NCBI RefSeq assembly: GCF_009792355.1
Contig: NZ_CP047045.1
Span: forward strand, 1,364,001 to 1,428,000
Direction of reading: 5' to 3'
Source of the DNA: Terricaulis silvestris
Lineage (GTDB): Bacteria; Pseudomonadota; Alphaproteobacteria; Caulobacterales; Aquidulcibacteraceae
DNA: 64,000 nucleotides
Both the position numbers and the translations under genes were made by a program. A model generated the notes under the pieces. That model had not been told where the DNA came from. It made no database searches and worked only from the letters and a program-made list of their open reading frames with translations. The first letter of the stretch is position 1, and each line of letters begins with the position of its first letter. Positions 15,859-24,718 of this stretch are shown piece by piece.

Positions 15859-16553
15859 GTCGTCGGAGCCGGCAAAGCGGGCCTGAAAACTCGCGCCCCG
15901 AACGGCGCCGCATGCACAAGCCGCCACGCCATCAACGCAAACACGCCGGCTGAAACGTCGATCATCAGCCCAAAGCCAAGCGCGAACACGATGTGGTGCG
16001 AGAGCAAATGCGCCGCTGGCGCCGTCGCGAGCTCACCGAGCCGCCAATCCGCCGCCCGCTGCAGACCCCAGTCGAACAACCCGCCCGCGGCGATCACGCC
16101 AGCCGCCAGCGGCACGTAATAAGGCACGTGCGGCAGATCGAGCGGCAAACCCGCAATCATGTGCGGCGCGGTGAACGCAACGGTCGTCACGCCATAGAAC
16201 GGCGTCGCCCACGCGTGCGCCAAAGCTGTGAACTGGGTTTCGGCTGGCCGTCCCGCCGCCATAGCCAAACGTTTCGCCTCAGCAACGCTCCAGCTCGTGT
16301 CTGCATACACGCGCCACACGAACAGCACGCCGATCGCGCCGGCCAGACCAACAAATGCGCCAACAATCAGCGAAGCCACAACCGGCCCCGCCATCTGCGC
16401 GAAATCGATCCGCGCTTCGCCGCGCATCAGCACGCGCGCGCCTAACAGCGCCAGGACCAATAACGCGAGTGGCGGCCACAGCAACGCCGTGCCGCCCGCG
16501 CAGAGCGCGATCAGCAACGGCGTCACCGTTTGGTCAGGATTTTTGCCCGTCAT
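15855..16553 (-). CDS. Polytopic membrane protein of unknown function
   Basis: 232 residues with five or six hydrophobic helices (about 10-38, 52-82, 115-135, 145-165, 185-215). The hydrophilic loop YADTSWSVAEAKRLAMAAGRPAETQFTALAH sits between the second and third helices. No motif allows a family call. It is convergent with the YbjQ gene and separate from the secreted-protein gene upstream. Confidence 0.6.
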   Translation of the reverse strand: MTGKNPDQTVTPLLIALCAGGTALLWPPLALLVLALLGARVLMRGEARIDFAQMAGPVVASLIVGAFVGLAGAIGVLFVWRVYADTSWSVAEAKRLAMAAGRPAETQFTALAHAWATPFYGVTTVAFTAPHMIAGLPLDLPHVPYYVPLAAGVIAAGGLFDWGLQRAADWRLGELATAPAAHLLSHHIVFALGFGLMIDVSAGVFALMAWRLVHAAPFGARVFRPALPAPTT

Positions 16554-16639
16554 GGTTCATGGGGTATGAACCATCGTTGTGAAAGGCGCGTAAATGCCAT
16601 GATAACCAAGCGTTTACGCTGATTGACGGAAACCTTTTG

Positions 16640-17314
16640 TTAGTGTTGCACCCGCCGCCGGCGCGCCTCGCGGTCAATTTCTTCCTGCGTTTGCGCGTTT
16701 TGCGCATCGGCCGCCGCGTTGGCGGCGGCGTTCTGGGCGCCGAGGCGCTCGGCGTCAGCTTGGAACGTGGCGTCGTTCGGATGGCCGACTGACCGCATCA
16801 CAGCGTCATAGGTTTGCGTCGCGTCCGGGCCACCATAGGTCATGCAGAGCGTCATCAGCTCGAAGCCGGGGCGCATTTCAAACCCTGCTTGGATCGGCGC
16901 CGTGAGATCAGACCGCTGCGGGGACTGAATAACCGCGCGCTGGATCGGCCAGAATTGCGACGAATCCTGGCTGTGCGACTGCACTTGGGCAGAGTTGGCG
17001 GGAAATATCCTGCCGAAGCCATTGGCCAGAGTCTGCCAGAACGCGTCGTTGAACTGCGCATCGTTCGCCCCTGCTACCCGCACCGCCGCAGCAGAAACCG
17101 TCGCCGTGCGCGGGCTCGGCCGCGAAATGATGTGGCACTCATTGTTCGCGGTGCCGGTCACGACGTAGGTGTATTCCCCGCTTTGTTCGACGCTCGTCGT
17201 CCAGCCCGCAGGCGCATCAAACACCAACCGCCCGTTCGGGTCGCTCCAAGGCGCCGCAGAGGCGGCGCCAGTGACGAGGGCAAAGCCAAGAGTGGCCGCG
17301 ATCAGAACCCGCAT
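16640..17314 (-). CDS. Secreted protein of unknown function, paralogue A
   Basis: 224 residues with a signal peptide (MRVLIAATLGFALVTGAASA). The mature start APWSDPNGRLVFDAPAGWTT is followed by a compact domain with conserved CHI and a C-terminal Cys (LMTLCMTYGG), ending in an Ala/Gln/Arg-rich coil. It shares the SDP/SDE-x-F-x-AP-x-GW start, ECHI(I/L), FWPIQRA and the GADDA/GPDAT region with the next gene upstream. A GGAG ribosome binding site lies 8 bases before the ATG. No family name can be given. Confidence 0.7.
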   Translation of the reverse strand: MRVLIAATLGFALVTGAASAAPWSDPNGRLVFDAPAGWTTSVEQSGEYTYVVTGTANNECHIISRPSPRTATVSAAAVRVAGANDAQFNDAFWQTLANGFGRIFPANSAQVQSHSQDSSQFWPIQRAVIQSPQRSDLTAPIQAGFEMRPGFELMTLCMTYGGPDATQTYDAVMRSVGHPNDATFQADAERLGAQNAAANAAADAQNAQTQEEIDREARRRRVQH

Positions 17315-17432
17315 TAAAGTTTCTCCAGCACGTCTGTCCCTTGCGCCTCATTTCCACCCGAGTACGGCATCGGTCAAGCTAGCTCGTCAGCGCCTTGGGG
17401 ATGGGCGGCTTCAACCTAACGCCCCGATTTTG

Positions 17433-18101
17433 TTACTGTGAACGGCCCACAGCTTCCATCGCCCGGTCCTGCAGCGTGTTCCGCATGGCCTCATCCATCG
17501 CGGAACGGGACCCCGCATCGCGCGCTTCCTGGTCTCTGCGGCGACCGCGCCGGCGGTCGTCAATATTGGCCTGGAGTTCGGCGTCGGTCGTGCCGGCAAT
17601 CGAGCGAAGCACGCCCTCATAGGTGGCGGCGTCGTCGGCGCCGGTACGGCTGAAGCAGAAGCCCCAGAATTCTACGCCCGGCCGGAATTGGATCGCGGCG
17701 TGAACGACTTGACCTTGCGAATTGTAGTCCGCGCGCTGCACCGGCCAGAACGCCGAGGTATCGACGGAGCTTTGCGTCACGGCTGCGTCCGCAGCGAACA
17801 CGGTCGGCAGGGCGCCGGGGATTTGCGCCCATGCGGGGTTTCCAATGGGCGTCTCGCCACCGGCGCGAATGCGTTCAGGCGATATTTCTGCCGTCTCGGG
17901 CCGTTGCGACGCCAAGATGTGGCATTCCTTGCTCCCAGCGTCGGCCAATATGTAGGTCATGCCCTCGGCGGGCAGTTGGCGCACGTTCCAGCCGTCGGGA
18001 GCGACGAACGCCAAGTGTGACGCTTCATCTGACCATGGCCCCGCCGAAGCCGGTGTCGCGAGCGCGATCGCGGCCACAGCCGCTGCAAGCATCATTCGCA
18101 T
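17433..18101 (-). CDS. Secreted protein of unknown function, paralogue B
   Basis: 222 residues starting at 18101, where an AGGG-type ribosome binding site and a clean signal peptide (MRMMLAAAVAAIALATPASA) begin. It shares with the gene at 16640 the PWSDEASHLAFVAPDGWNV opening, KECHILAS, SAFWPVQRADY and the single late Cys (FWGFCFSRTG). The C-terminus is a basic/acidic helix rich in Arg, Asp and Gln. The two genes are separated by about 120 bases and are probably a tandem duplication. Function unknown. Confidence 0.72.
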   Translation of the reverse strand: MRMMLAAAVAAIALATPASAGPWSDEASHLAFVAPDGWNVRQLPAEGMTYILADAGSKECHILASQRPETAEISPERIRAGGETPIGNPAWAQIPGALPTVFAADAAVTQSSVDTSAFWPVQRADYNSQGQVVHAAIQFRPGVEFWGFCFSRTGADDAATYEGVLRSIAGTTDAELQANIDDRRRGRRRDQEARDAGSRSAMDEAMRNTLQDRAMEAVGRSQ

Positions 18102-18244
18102 GGAGCCCCTCCCAACGATTGTGTCGAGCCCAGACCGTAGCGCTCGGCGCTCTCCTGTCAAAGTCAACGCGACGACTTGCGCGGAACCGATTTGCCGACC
18201 TGACAGAGGCGCGTATTGTTCTGGCAAAGAAGGAAAATGCAGCC

Positions 18245-19111
18245 ATGAGCCTCGCCGGAAAAACGCTTTTCATCACCGGCGCCAGCCGCGGCATCGGGCT
18301 GGCCATCGGCCTCCGGGCCGCCCGCGACGGCGCCAATGTCGTCATCGCGGCCAAAACCGCCGAACCCCACAAAAAACTCCCTGGCACCATCTACACGGCC
18401 GCCGAAGAGATCGAAAAGGCGGGTGGCCAGGCGCTGCCCGTCGTGGTCGACGTGCGAGAGCCGGAGAGCGTCAATGGCGCCGTCGAGGCCGCGGTCGCCC
18501 GCTTTGGCGGCATCGACATCCTCGTCAACAACGCCAGCGCCATCCAGCTCACAGGCACGCTGCAGACCGACGTCCGCCGCTTCGACCTGATGAACCAGGT
18601 CAACGCCCGCGGCACCTTCATCACCTCGCGCGCCTGCATCCCGCACCTAAAGCAATCCTCCAATCCGCACGTGCTGATGCTATCGCCGCCGCTCGACATG
18701 AGCCCGCGCTGGTTCGCCGGCCACGTTGCCTACACCATGGCCAAGTTCGGCATGTCGATGTGCGTGCTCGGCATGGCCGAGGAGTTCAAGGACGACGGCA
18801 TCGCCTTCAACGCGCTCTGGCCGCGCACCGGCATCGCCACCGCCGCCATCGAGTTTGCGCTGACGGGCGAAGAGGGCCTCCGTCACTGCCGCTCCGTCGA
18901 CATCATGTCGGATGCCGCCTACGCCATCTTCAACAAGCCGTCCCGCCAATGCACCGGCAACTTCTTCATTGACGACGTGTTTTTATACCAGGAAGGCGAA
19001 CGCGATTTCGATAAGTACCGGGTCGATCCTACAAAGGATTTGATGCCGGACTTTTTCGTCCCCGCCGATACGCCGCTGCCGCCGGGCGTCTCCATGAAGG
19101 CCAAGGCGTGA
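18245..19111 (+). CDS. SDR family NAD(P)-dependent oxidoreductase (HSDL2-like)
   Basis: 288 residues with the Rossmann motif TGASRGIGLA (residues 10-19), NNAS near 93, and the catalytic Y-x3-K in AYTMAKFGMS. The C-terminal half (NALWPRTGIATAA, RSVDIMSDAAYAI, CTGNFFIDDVFLYQEGERDFDKY) is typical of the HSDL2-like SDR group that acts on long-chain or steroid-like substrates. The ATG at 18245 follows AAGAAGGAAAA. The next gene overlaps as GTGA. Confidence 0.9.
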   Translation: MSLAGKTLFITGASRGIGLAIGLRAARDGANVVIAAKTAEPHKKLPGTIYTAAEEIEKAGGQALPVVVDVREPESVNGAVEAAVARFGGIDILVNNASAIQLTGTLQTDVRRFDLMNQVNARGTFITSRACIPHLKQSSNPHVLMLSPPLDMSPRWFAGHVAYTMAKFGMSMCVLGMAEEFKDDGIAFNALWPRTGIATAAIEFALTGEEGLRHCRSVDIMSDAAYAIFNKPSRQCTGNFFIDDVFLYQEGERDFDKYRVDPTKDLMPDFFVPADTPLPPGVSMKAKA

Positions 19112-19701
19112 TACGCGCCGCCGCCGTAGCGCTGGCCGCGTCGGCGCTGGCCAGTTGCGTCGTTCTCCCCGAAGAGCCGCCGCCACCGCCGCCATGCAAC
19201 GTCACCGTGGATGGTTCGCTCAACGTCTCGGAATGGCAGGGCGCGCAACGCATCGACCTCACCAGCGGCGCCGCGCTCTGGCTCAAGCAAACGCCGTCTC
19301 ACGTGTGCTTCGCCGTCGAGCCTGGTGAAGCCGGCCCGCGTTACGTCGATGTCTTCATCGCCGACCGCGCCGGTACGCTCCACAATCTCCACGCTTCCAT
19401 GCAAGTCGGCGAACGCACGCTGCCGCAGCGCCGTTGGACCGACGAAAATCCGGAAACCGCCTGGGGCCAAACCACCGGCTGGAGCGCAAACGCCGCCACC
19501 CAATTGGACCCGGAAACCCACGCGCCCTCCATCGAACAGGTGGTGCCCTTTGACGGCTACGAGTTCGTCATTGATCGCGCTCAGCTAAACCCCTGGCGCA
19601 TCCGCATCGAGGTCCGCGATTTCGACGGCGAAGCGCGCGACATCGTCTGGCCCGCGCAATCGCGACGGACTGACATCGCGACCTGGGCGCCGTTGCCTTA
19701 G
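19108..19701 (+). CDS. Putative lipoprotein of unknown function
   Basis: 197 residues beginning with GTG, in a GTGA overlap with the SDR stop. The signal peptide ends in a lipobox (SALASCVV), followed by a Pro run. The mature domain has a WxGAQRIDLTSGAALWLKQT opening and FVIDRAQLNPWRIRIEVRDF near the end, suggestive of an all-beta carbohydrate-binding-like fold. No family recognised. Convergent with the chalcone-isomerase-like gene. Confidence 0.62.
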   Translation: MIRAAAVALAASALASCVVLPEEPPPPPPCNVTVDGSLNVSEWQGAQRIDLTSGAALWLKQTPSHVCFAVEPGEAGPRYVDVFIADRAGTLHNLHASMQVGERTLPQRRWTDENPETAWGQTTGWSANAATQLDPETHAPSIEQVVPFDGYEFVIDRAQLNPWRIRIEVRDFDGEARDIVWPAQSRRTDIATWAPLP

Positions 19702-20225
19702 GCGTCACCGCGCAACCGCGCGCTCATCGTCCGCGCCGGGCCGTCACGGCCGTCGAGCCAAATCCCGAAGAACGCGCGCCGGAAACCCGGCCACTGCACG
19801 TCGCAACGCTCAGCGCCATTGTAGTAGAACGTCGCCGTGTTCGTCCCAGTGCTCACGGCTGTTACGCGGTCGCCGCGCGCGATGTCCGGAAAGCAGCGCG
19901 CCAGCTGCGCTCGCAACGGCGCCAGCGTCCGCGCATTGCCCGCCCCGCGCTGCGTCATCTCGCTGATCGACCGGTTCAGCAGCGTCGATTGCCGCGCGGC
20001 GCGGTGGTAGCTGAGCGTCAACGCAAACGGCCGGTTCCACGAGAAGTCGCCGCCGGCTGCGTAGGCTTCGGCGTCAAACAGGTGGATGCCGAGCACATGG
20101 TAGCTGGCTTCGCCGGTCTTCTGCGCCCCTGGCAGCGCGCGTTCGACCTCGCTCGGGCTCGCCCACGCGGGCAAGGCCGCGAGCGAGATCGCCAAGGCTG
20201 CAAGGGCGGCGCGGATCGGACGCAT
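19698..20225 (-). CDS. Exported chalcone isomerase-like protein
   Basis: 175 residues with a signal peptide (MRPIRAALAALAISLAALPAWA). The mature domain reads VLGIHLFDAEAYAAGG, ALTLSYHRAA, INRSI-like LLNRSISEM, RGDRVTAVS and FFGIWLDGR, matching the Chalcone_3 (chalcone isomerase-like) family of periplasmic proteins. These lack proven isomerase activity in bacteria and may bind fatty acids. The ATG at 20225 is chosen because it begins the signal peptide. Confidence 0.75.
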   Translation of the reverse strand: MRPIRAALAALAISLAALPAWASPSEVERALPGAQKTGEASYHVLGIHLFDAEAYAAGGDFSWNRPFALTLSYHRAARQSTLLNRSISEMTQRGAGNARTLAPLRAQLARCFPDIARGDRVTAVSTGTNTATFYYNGAERCDVQWPGFRRAFFGIWLDGRDGPARTMSARLRGDA

Positions 20226-20313
20226 GAAAAACTCCGGCTTTGGCTGCCTAACGCCCCATACGGACGAACGGCGCCAAGGGATTGGCGCCATTCCGGCCCG
20301 GCGCGGCAAGCGG

Positions 20314-20727
20314 CTAGCGCATCCAGGGCGTGAAAGTCACGCCCACCAGGAGGCCCTCCGGGCTGAGCAAGCGGCCCACCGTCTGACCCCACGGCTCCTC
20401 ACGCGCATCGACCAGCAATGTGTAGCCCCGCGCTTTCAGCGCCGCGCATGCCTCGGCGACATCGTCCACATCGAACTCGATCCATGCATTTGGCGCCGAC
20501 GTATGCGACGGCCAGGCATCGGCGCCGAAGCACGATTGCGCAGCTTGCGACAACGGCCACAGCGCAAAGTGCCGAACGCCATCCAGCTTCTCGGAATGAT
20601 AGTAGCCTTCGATGTCGCCTTGCTGTTCAAGCGCGATCCCGAGCGCGTCGCCGTAGAGCGCCTTACTCGCGCCGTCCTTCACGATGGGTCCAAACCCTGC
20701 GACGAACTTCACCTTCACATCGGGCAT
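20314..20727 (-). CDS. VOC/glyoxalase-like protein
   Basis: 137 residues of the vicinal-oxygen-chelate fold: FGPIVKDGASKALYGDALG, GVRHFALWPLSQAA, AWIEFDVDDVAEACAALKARGY and the closing GQTVGRLLSPEGLLVGVTFTP. It lacks an obvious full metal-ligand set, so it may be a binding protein rather than an enzyme. A GAGGAG ribosome binding site precedes the ATG at 20727. Confidence 0.8.
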   Translation of the reverse strand: MPDVKVKFVAGFGPIVKDGASKALYGDALGIALEQQGDIEGYYHSEKLDGVRHFALWPLSQAAQSCFGADAWPSHTSAPNAWIEFDVDDVAEACAALKARGYTLLVDAREEPWGQTVGRLLSPEGLLVGVTFTPWMR

Positions 20728-20782
20728 GGCGTTGCTCCTCACGCATTTCTCGCGTCGCTATACGAGCGTCCAGAGCCAATCG

Positions 20783-21268
20783 CTAGCGCGCCCGCGCCGC
20801 CGCGACTTCGTCCGGCGTCAGCGCCACGGTCGAGATATCGATCTTCGCCGAACCTTCCACGATCTCGCGCGAGTGCGAGACATACACGATCGAGAGGTTC
20901 TCTAGATCCACAATCCGCCGCAGCGCTACGTTCTTGAAAAAGAGGCTCTGCCGTTGCGAGAAAATCTCTTCGCCCGAGCGGTCCATGTCCAACCCGGCCA
21001 ACGAGATCGGCCCAATCCGCTGGCACGAGACCGCTGAGTTCGACGGGTTCTCGAACCAATTGCCCTGCCGCAGCCGGTCCAGCGCGCTACGGTCGAAATA
21101 GGTCATGTGGCAGACCACGTTCGGAATCTCCGGATCGTGCAGCGCCTCGACCATGATCTCGTTGCCGAGAAAGTCGTTGGAAAATTCCCCAACCGAGCCT
21201 TCCCGGTCGCCACAAGCGGCCATCGCGAGGAGGGCGAGGCATGCGATCATGATGCGAAAATGAGCCAC
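20783..21268 (-). CDS. CreA family lipoprotein
   Basis: 161 residues. The GTG at 21268 is chosen because GGAGG lies 7 bases upstream, while the internal ATG six codons later has no ribosome binding site. With this start the protein has a full lipoprotein signal (MACLALLAMAAC-like, here MIACLALLAMAAC). The mature part matches CreA: GEFSNDFLGNEIMVEALHDP, VVCHMTYFDRS, NPSNSAVSCQRIGPI, FFKNVALRRIVD. CreA proteins are periplasmic and of unknown biochemical function. Confidence 0.85.
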   Translation of the reverse strand: MAHFRIMIACLALLAMAACGDREGSVGEFSNDFLGNEIMVEALHDPEIPNVVCHMTYFDRSALDRLRQGNWFENPSNSAVSCQRIGPISLAGLDMDRSGEEIFSQRQSLFFKNVALRRIVDLENLSIVYVSHSREIVEGSAKIDISTVALTPDEVAAARAR

Positions 21269-21349
21269 TGGGTTCCCTCCGTTGCTGCGCCGCCAGACAA
21301 ATCCTACCGCCCGGCAATGGTTCCAAGCTAAGACAGGGCGGGGGATACG

Positions 21350-21961
21350 ATGGACATCTGGATTTGGGCGGCCGCCGCCTTCGCACTTCTTCTTCTGCTC
21401 GGCGGTTTGGCATTCGTGTTCGCGCCTGCGCGCACGACCATCCTCGTCGACACCGCGACGTCGACCGCCCGCGTGGAGCAGAAGCTGCTCTGGGGCGCCG
21501 GACCTCTGACCTACAAGCGCATCTTGCCGCAAAGCGAGCAGGGCGTGCCGATGGCCGTGTTCTACGATCCGTCGCACATTGGCGCGGCGTTGATGACGCC
21601 CGGTCTCGCCGACGCCACCTACCGCGCCGTGCAAGGACTCTTCGCGCTTAAGCCAGGTCTCGCGCGGTTCGAACTGCTGATGAACTTGCCCGATCCGGCG
21701 CAAACGCGCGTGATCGACACCGCCGCGCACGCCGCAATGGCCGTCGCGCCGGTTGCTCTGCGTGACAGCGTCGTCATCGGCAAATGCGAAACACCCGGCG
21801 CCGAGCTGCACGCGAAGTTCGAACTGATGGCCACGCCCGGCCAGATCAACACTATCTACAACAATCTGAAGGAGTCGCGTTCGGGCCGTGAGTTTGCCAA
21901 ACGCCTGAAGCGCAAACCCAAACCCGTGCGCCGCCCCGTCCGCGAAGTGCGCGCACCCTAA
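21350..21961 (+). CDS. Single-pass membrane protein of unknown function
   Basis: 203 residues: an N-terminal hydrophobic anchor (residues 4-27), an extracytoplasmic or cytoplasmic domain with no motif I can name, and a strongly basic C-terminus (FAKRLKRKPKPVRRPVREVR). The ATG is preceded by a G-rich ribosome binding site. Its stop overlaps the stop of the convergent DNA ligase by four bases. Confidence 0.6.
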   Translation: MDIWIWAAAAFALLLLLGGLAFVFAPARTTILVDTATSTARVEQKLLWGAGPLTYKRILPQSEQGVPMAVFYDPSHIGAALMTPGLADATYRAVQGLFALKPGLARFELLMNLPDPAQTRVIDTAAHAAMAVAPVALRDSVVIGKCETPGAELHAKFELMATPGQINTIYNNLKESRSGREFAKRLKRKPKPVRRPVREVRAP

Positions 21962-23598
21962 CGCTCGGCGCCGCTACCCCGGTTCAAGAACTTCGACAGC
22001 GCTTCAAGCGTATCCGCATCGCTCGGCTTCTTGTCCCAGCGTATTCGCGATATCCGCGGAAACCGCATCGCCACGCCACTCTTATGCCGCGTCGAACGCT
22101 GCAAGCCCTCGAACGCCACCTCCAGCACCATGCCTTTGTCAGCCGTGTGCGTGACCTCACGCACCGGCCCAAAGCGGTTTTCCGTATTGTTGCGCACGAA
22201 GCGATCGAGCTGCGCCAGCTCTTCATCGGTAAAGCCAAAATACGCCTTGCCCACCGGCGCCAGCGCGCCTTCATCGGTCCAAACCCCAAACGTATAGTCC
22301 GAGTAGAACGAGCTACGCTTCCCCGAGCCGCGCTGCGCGTACATCAGCACCGCATCGATCACCATCGGATCGCGCTTCCACTTGAACCAATAGCCCTTGG
22401 GTCGCCCGGCTAGATACGGCGCATTGTGCCGCTTGATCATCACGCCTTCGACAGCTTCCGCATCCACACCCGCGCCACCCGCCGCCGGATCAGCGCGCGC
22501 AAACGTAAGCTCATCCCAGGTCTCAAACGGAATCATTGGCGATAGATCGATCGGCGCCAGCGGACGATCGCGCACGAACGTCTCAAGCTTCGCTCGCCGC
22601 TCCGCGAACGGCAGCGTCCGCAAATCCTCATCGCCGAGCGCCAGCAGATCGTAGACACGGATGAACGCCGGAAACTCCGCCATCATCTTCGCCGTCACCG
22701 TCTTGCGGTTCAGCCGCTGCTGCAGCGTGTTGAAATCCTGCACCCCACCGCCGCGTCTGATCAGCAACTCGCCATCCAGCACCGCGTCAAAATCGAATCC
22801 CGCCACCAAGTCCGGAAACGCGCCCGACACATCGTCGCCCGTCCGCGAATAGAGCCGCGCCACCCGTTTGCCGCCGGCGTCCTTGCCCGCCGCCGCTTGA
22901 ACGCGAATGCCATCCCACTTCCACTCAGCACAAAACTCCGCCGGATCGAGTGCCGCTAATTCCTCTGGCTCGATCGGATGCGAGAGCATCGGCGGATAAA
23001 ACCGCACCGTGGTCGCCAATGTCGGTGCCGCGCCGCGCCCCTCTAGCCACGCAAACAGATGCGGGTAGGGCGCAGCATCCGCGTGCCAGACATCCTCGAT
23101 CTCGTCCGGCTCCTTGCCACCCAACCGCGCCAACGCCGTCCGCGCCAGCCGCGCCGAAACCCCAATCCGTAACGCGCCCGTAATCAACTTCAACAGCGCC
23201 CAACGGCCATTCTCATCCAGCCGATCCAGCCAGTTCGCCACCGTCGCCGGCAAATCCTCCTTCGCCGTCGTCTGCAAACCCTCGACCACATCCGTGATCG
23301 TCAGCTGCGCATTCGCGCGCGTTTGATCCGCCGGCCACATCAGCGAAACCGTCTCCGCCATGTCGCCGACGAAATCCCACGACAGCGCGAAGAGCACCGG
23401 GTCGGTGCGCTCCTCAGCCAGCGCACGCACCAGCCCCGGCTTCGCGTTCTTAAACGTCAGCCCGCCTGTCATCGCCGCCAGCGCCCAGCCGCGATCGGGA
23501 TCTGGCGTGGTGCGGAAATAGTCTTCAAGCAGCGCAAGCTTGCCCAAGCGCCGCGGTTCGTACGCGAGCGCGTCCAGAAGGGCCGCGAACCGGTTCAT
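21958..23598 (-). CDS. ATP-dependent DNA ligase (cisplatin-damage-response type)
   Basis: 546 residues. An N-terminal helical DNA-binding domain (1-200) is followed by the nucleotidyltransferase domain with adenylated Lys227 in EWKWDGIR, motif III FDAVLDGELLI, motif IV region AVEGVMIKR and motif V YWFKWKRDP. A C-terminal OB fold follows. This is the LigB/LigC-like bacterial ligase that travels with a dedicated MBL exonuclease; both are here with an ATGA overlap. The usual further partners, an Lhr-type helicase and a PdeM phosphoesterase, are not in the window. It seals nicks during DNA repair. Confidence 0.92.
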   Translation of the reverse strand: MNRFAALLDALAYEPRRLGKLALLEDYFRTTPDPDRGWALAAMTGGLTFKNAKPGLVRALAEERTDPVLFALSWDFVGDMAETVSLMWPADQTRANAQLTITDVVEGLQTTAKEDLPATVANWLDRLDENGRWALLKLITGALRIGVSARLARTALARLGGKEPDEIEDVWHADAAPYPHLFAWLEGRGAAPTLATTVRFYPPMLSHPIEPEELAALDPAEFCAEWKWDGIRVQAAAGKDAGGKRVARLYSRTGDDVSGAFPDLVAGFDFDAVLDGELLIRRGGGVQDFNTLQQRLNRKTVTAKMMAEFPAFIRVYDLLALGDEDLRTLPFAERRAKLETFVRDRPLAPIDLSPMIPFETWDELTFARADPAAGGAGVDAEAVEGVMIKRHNAPYLAGRPKGYWFKWKRDPMVIDAVLMYAQRGSGKRSSFYSDYTFGVWTDEGALAPVGKAYFGFTDEELAQLDRFVRNNTENRFGPVREVTHTADKGMVLEVAFEGLQRSTRHKSGVAMRFPRISRIRWDKKPSDADTLEALSKFLNRGSGAER

Positions 23599-24629
23599 GC
23601 AGCCGCGCCCGGTTCGGCGCCCGCGGGCTCGCCTTCATCACCATAGCCGACAAGGTGCAACGCTTTCGCCTTCAGCCCTTGGCCTTCACACCAATGCGCC
23701 AGCGCGTCCGCTTCTCCGTGCGTGATCCAAATCTCGCCGGCGCCGGTGTCTTTGATGGTGCGCCGCAGATCGCCCCAATCGGCGTGATCGGAGATGACCA
23801 GCGGTAGCTCCGCGCCCTGCTGGCGCGCCCGCGCCCGTATCCGCATCCAGCCGGACGCGACCGACGTCACCGGATCAGGAAACCGCCGCACCCATGGCGT
23901 CTGCAACGCCCCAGGCGGACACAGCACAATCGCGCCCTCGTATGCGCTCTTCTTCGCATCTGTAACGTGGCGGATCTCACCGAGTTCAACGCCCAGCTTC
24001 TGATACAAGTCCGTCAGCGCCATCAGCGCGCCGTGCACATAGATCGGTTTGTCCCATCCACACGCCCGCAACGTCGCCATCACACGCTGCGCTTTACCGA
24101 GCGCGTAGGCGCCGACAATGTGCGCCCGCTCCGGAAACATCGCGACGGACGCCAGCAGCTTCCGCACCTCATGCTCCGCGCTCGGATGCGTGAACACGGG
24201 CAGTGCAAACGTCGCTTCAGTGATGAACACATCGCACGGCACCACCTCAAACGGCGCGCAGGTCGGATCAGGCTGACGCTTATAGTCGCCGCTCGCCACC
24301 ACGCGTGTCCCGCCGCATTCAGCCGCCGCTTGCGCCGAGCCCAGCACGTGCCCCGCCGAGTGCAGCGAGAACGTCACGCCGTTGATGTCCAGCCGTTCGC
24401 CATAGCGCAGCGCCTGCGCCGAGCCTGCGAACTCGGCCCCATAGCGCGCGCCCATGATGGCCAGCGTCTCCGCCGTCGCCAGCACGCGGCCGTGACCGGC
24501 GCGCGCGTGATCCGAATGCCCGTGCGTGATCAACGCCCGTTCCACCGGCCGCGTTGGATCGATGTAAAGGTCCGCCTTCGGGCAATAGATGCCCTGCGGG
24601 CGGGGTTGTAGGATTTGAGCCGGCTGCAT
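23595..24629 (-). CDS. Ligase-associated DNA damage response exonuclease (MBL/beta-CASP)
   Basis: 344 residues of the SNM1/CPSF-like metallo-beta-lactamase family. Visible are YIDPTRPVERALITHGHSDHARAGH (metal motif HxHxDH), SAGHVLGSAQ, SGDYKR, ITEATFALP and the beta-CASP-type LVISDHADWGDL. This family processes DNA ends together with the adjacent ATP-dependent ligase. The gene is first in the pair and ends in ATGA overlap with the ligase start. Confidence 0.92.
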   Translation of the reverse strand: MQPAQILQPRPQGIYCPKADLYIDPTRPVERALITHGHSDHARAGHGRVLATAETLAIMGARYGAEFAGSAQALRYGERLDINGVTFSLHSAGHVLGSAQAAAECGGTRVVASGDYKRQPDPTCAPFEVVPCDVFITEATFALPVFTHPSAEHEVRKLLASVAMFPERAHIVGAYALGKAQRVMATLRACGWDKPIYVHGALMALTDLYQKLGVELGEIRHVTDAKKSAYEGAIVLCPPGALQTPWVRRFPDPVTSVASGWMRIRARARQQGAELPLVISDHADWGDLRRTIKDTGAGEIWITHGEADALAHWCEGQGLKAKALHLVGYGDEGEPAGAEPGAAA

Positions 24630-24718
24630 CGTCTTTGAGATAAGGCGTCAGGCGGACGATTTCCGCATTACGTCTCCGGATTATCGAACGCCACTAGCCC
24701 CAGCCGGTTTCCCGCCTT

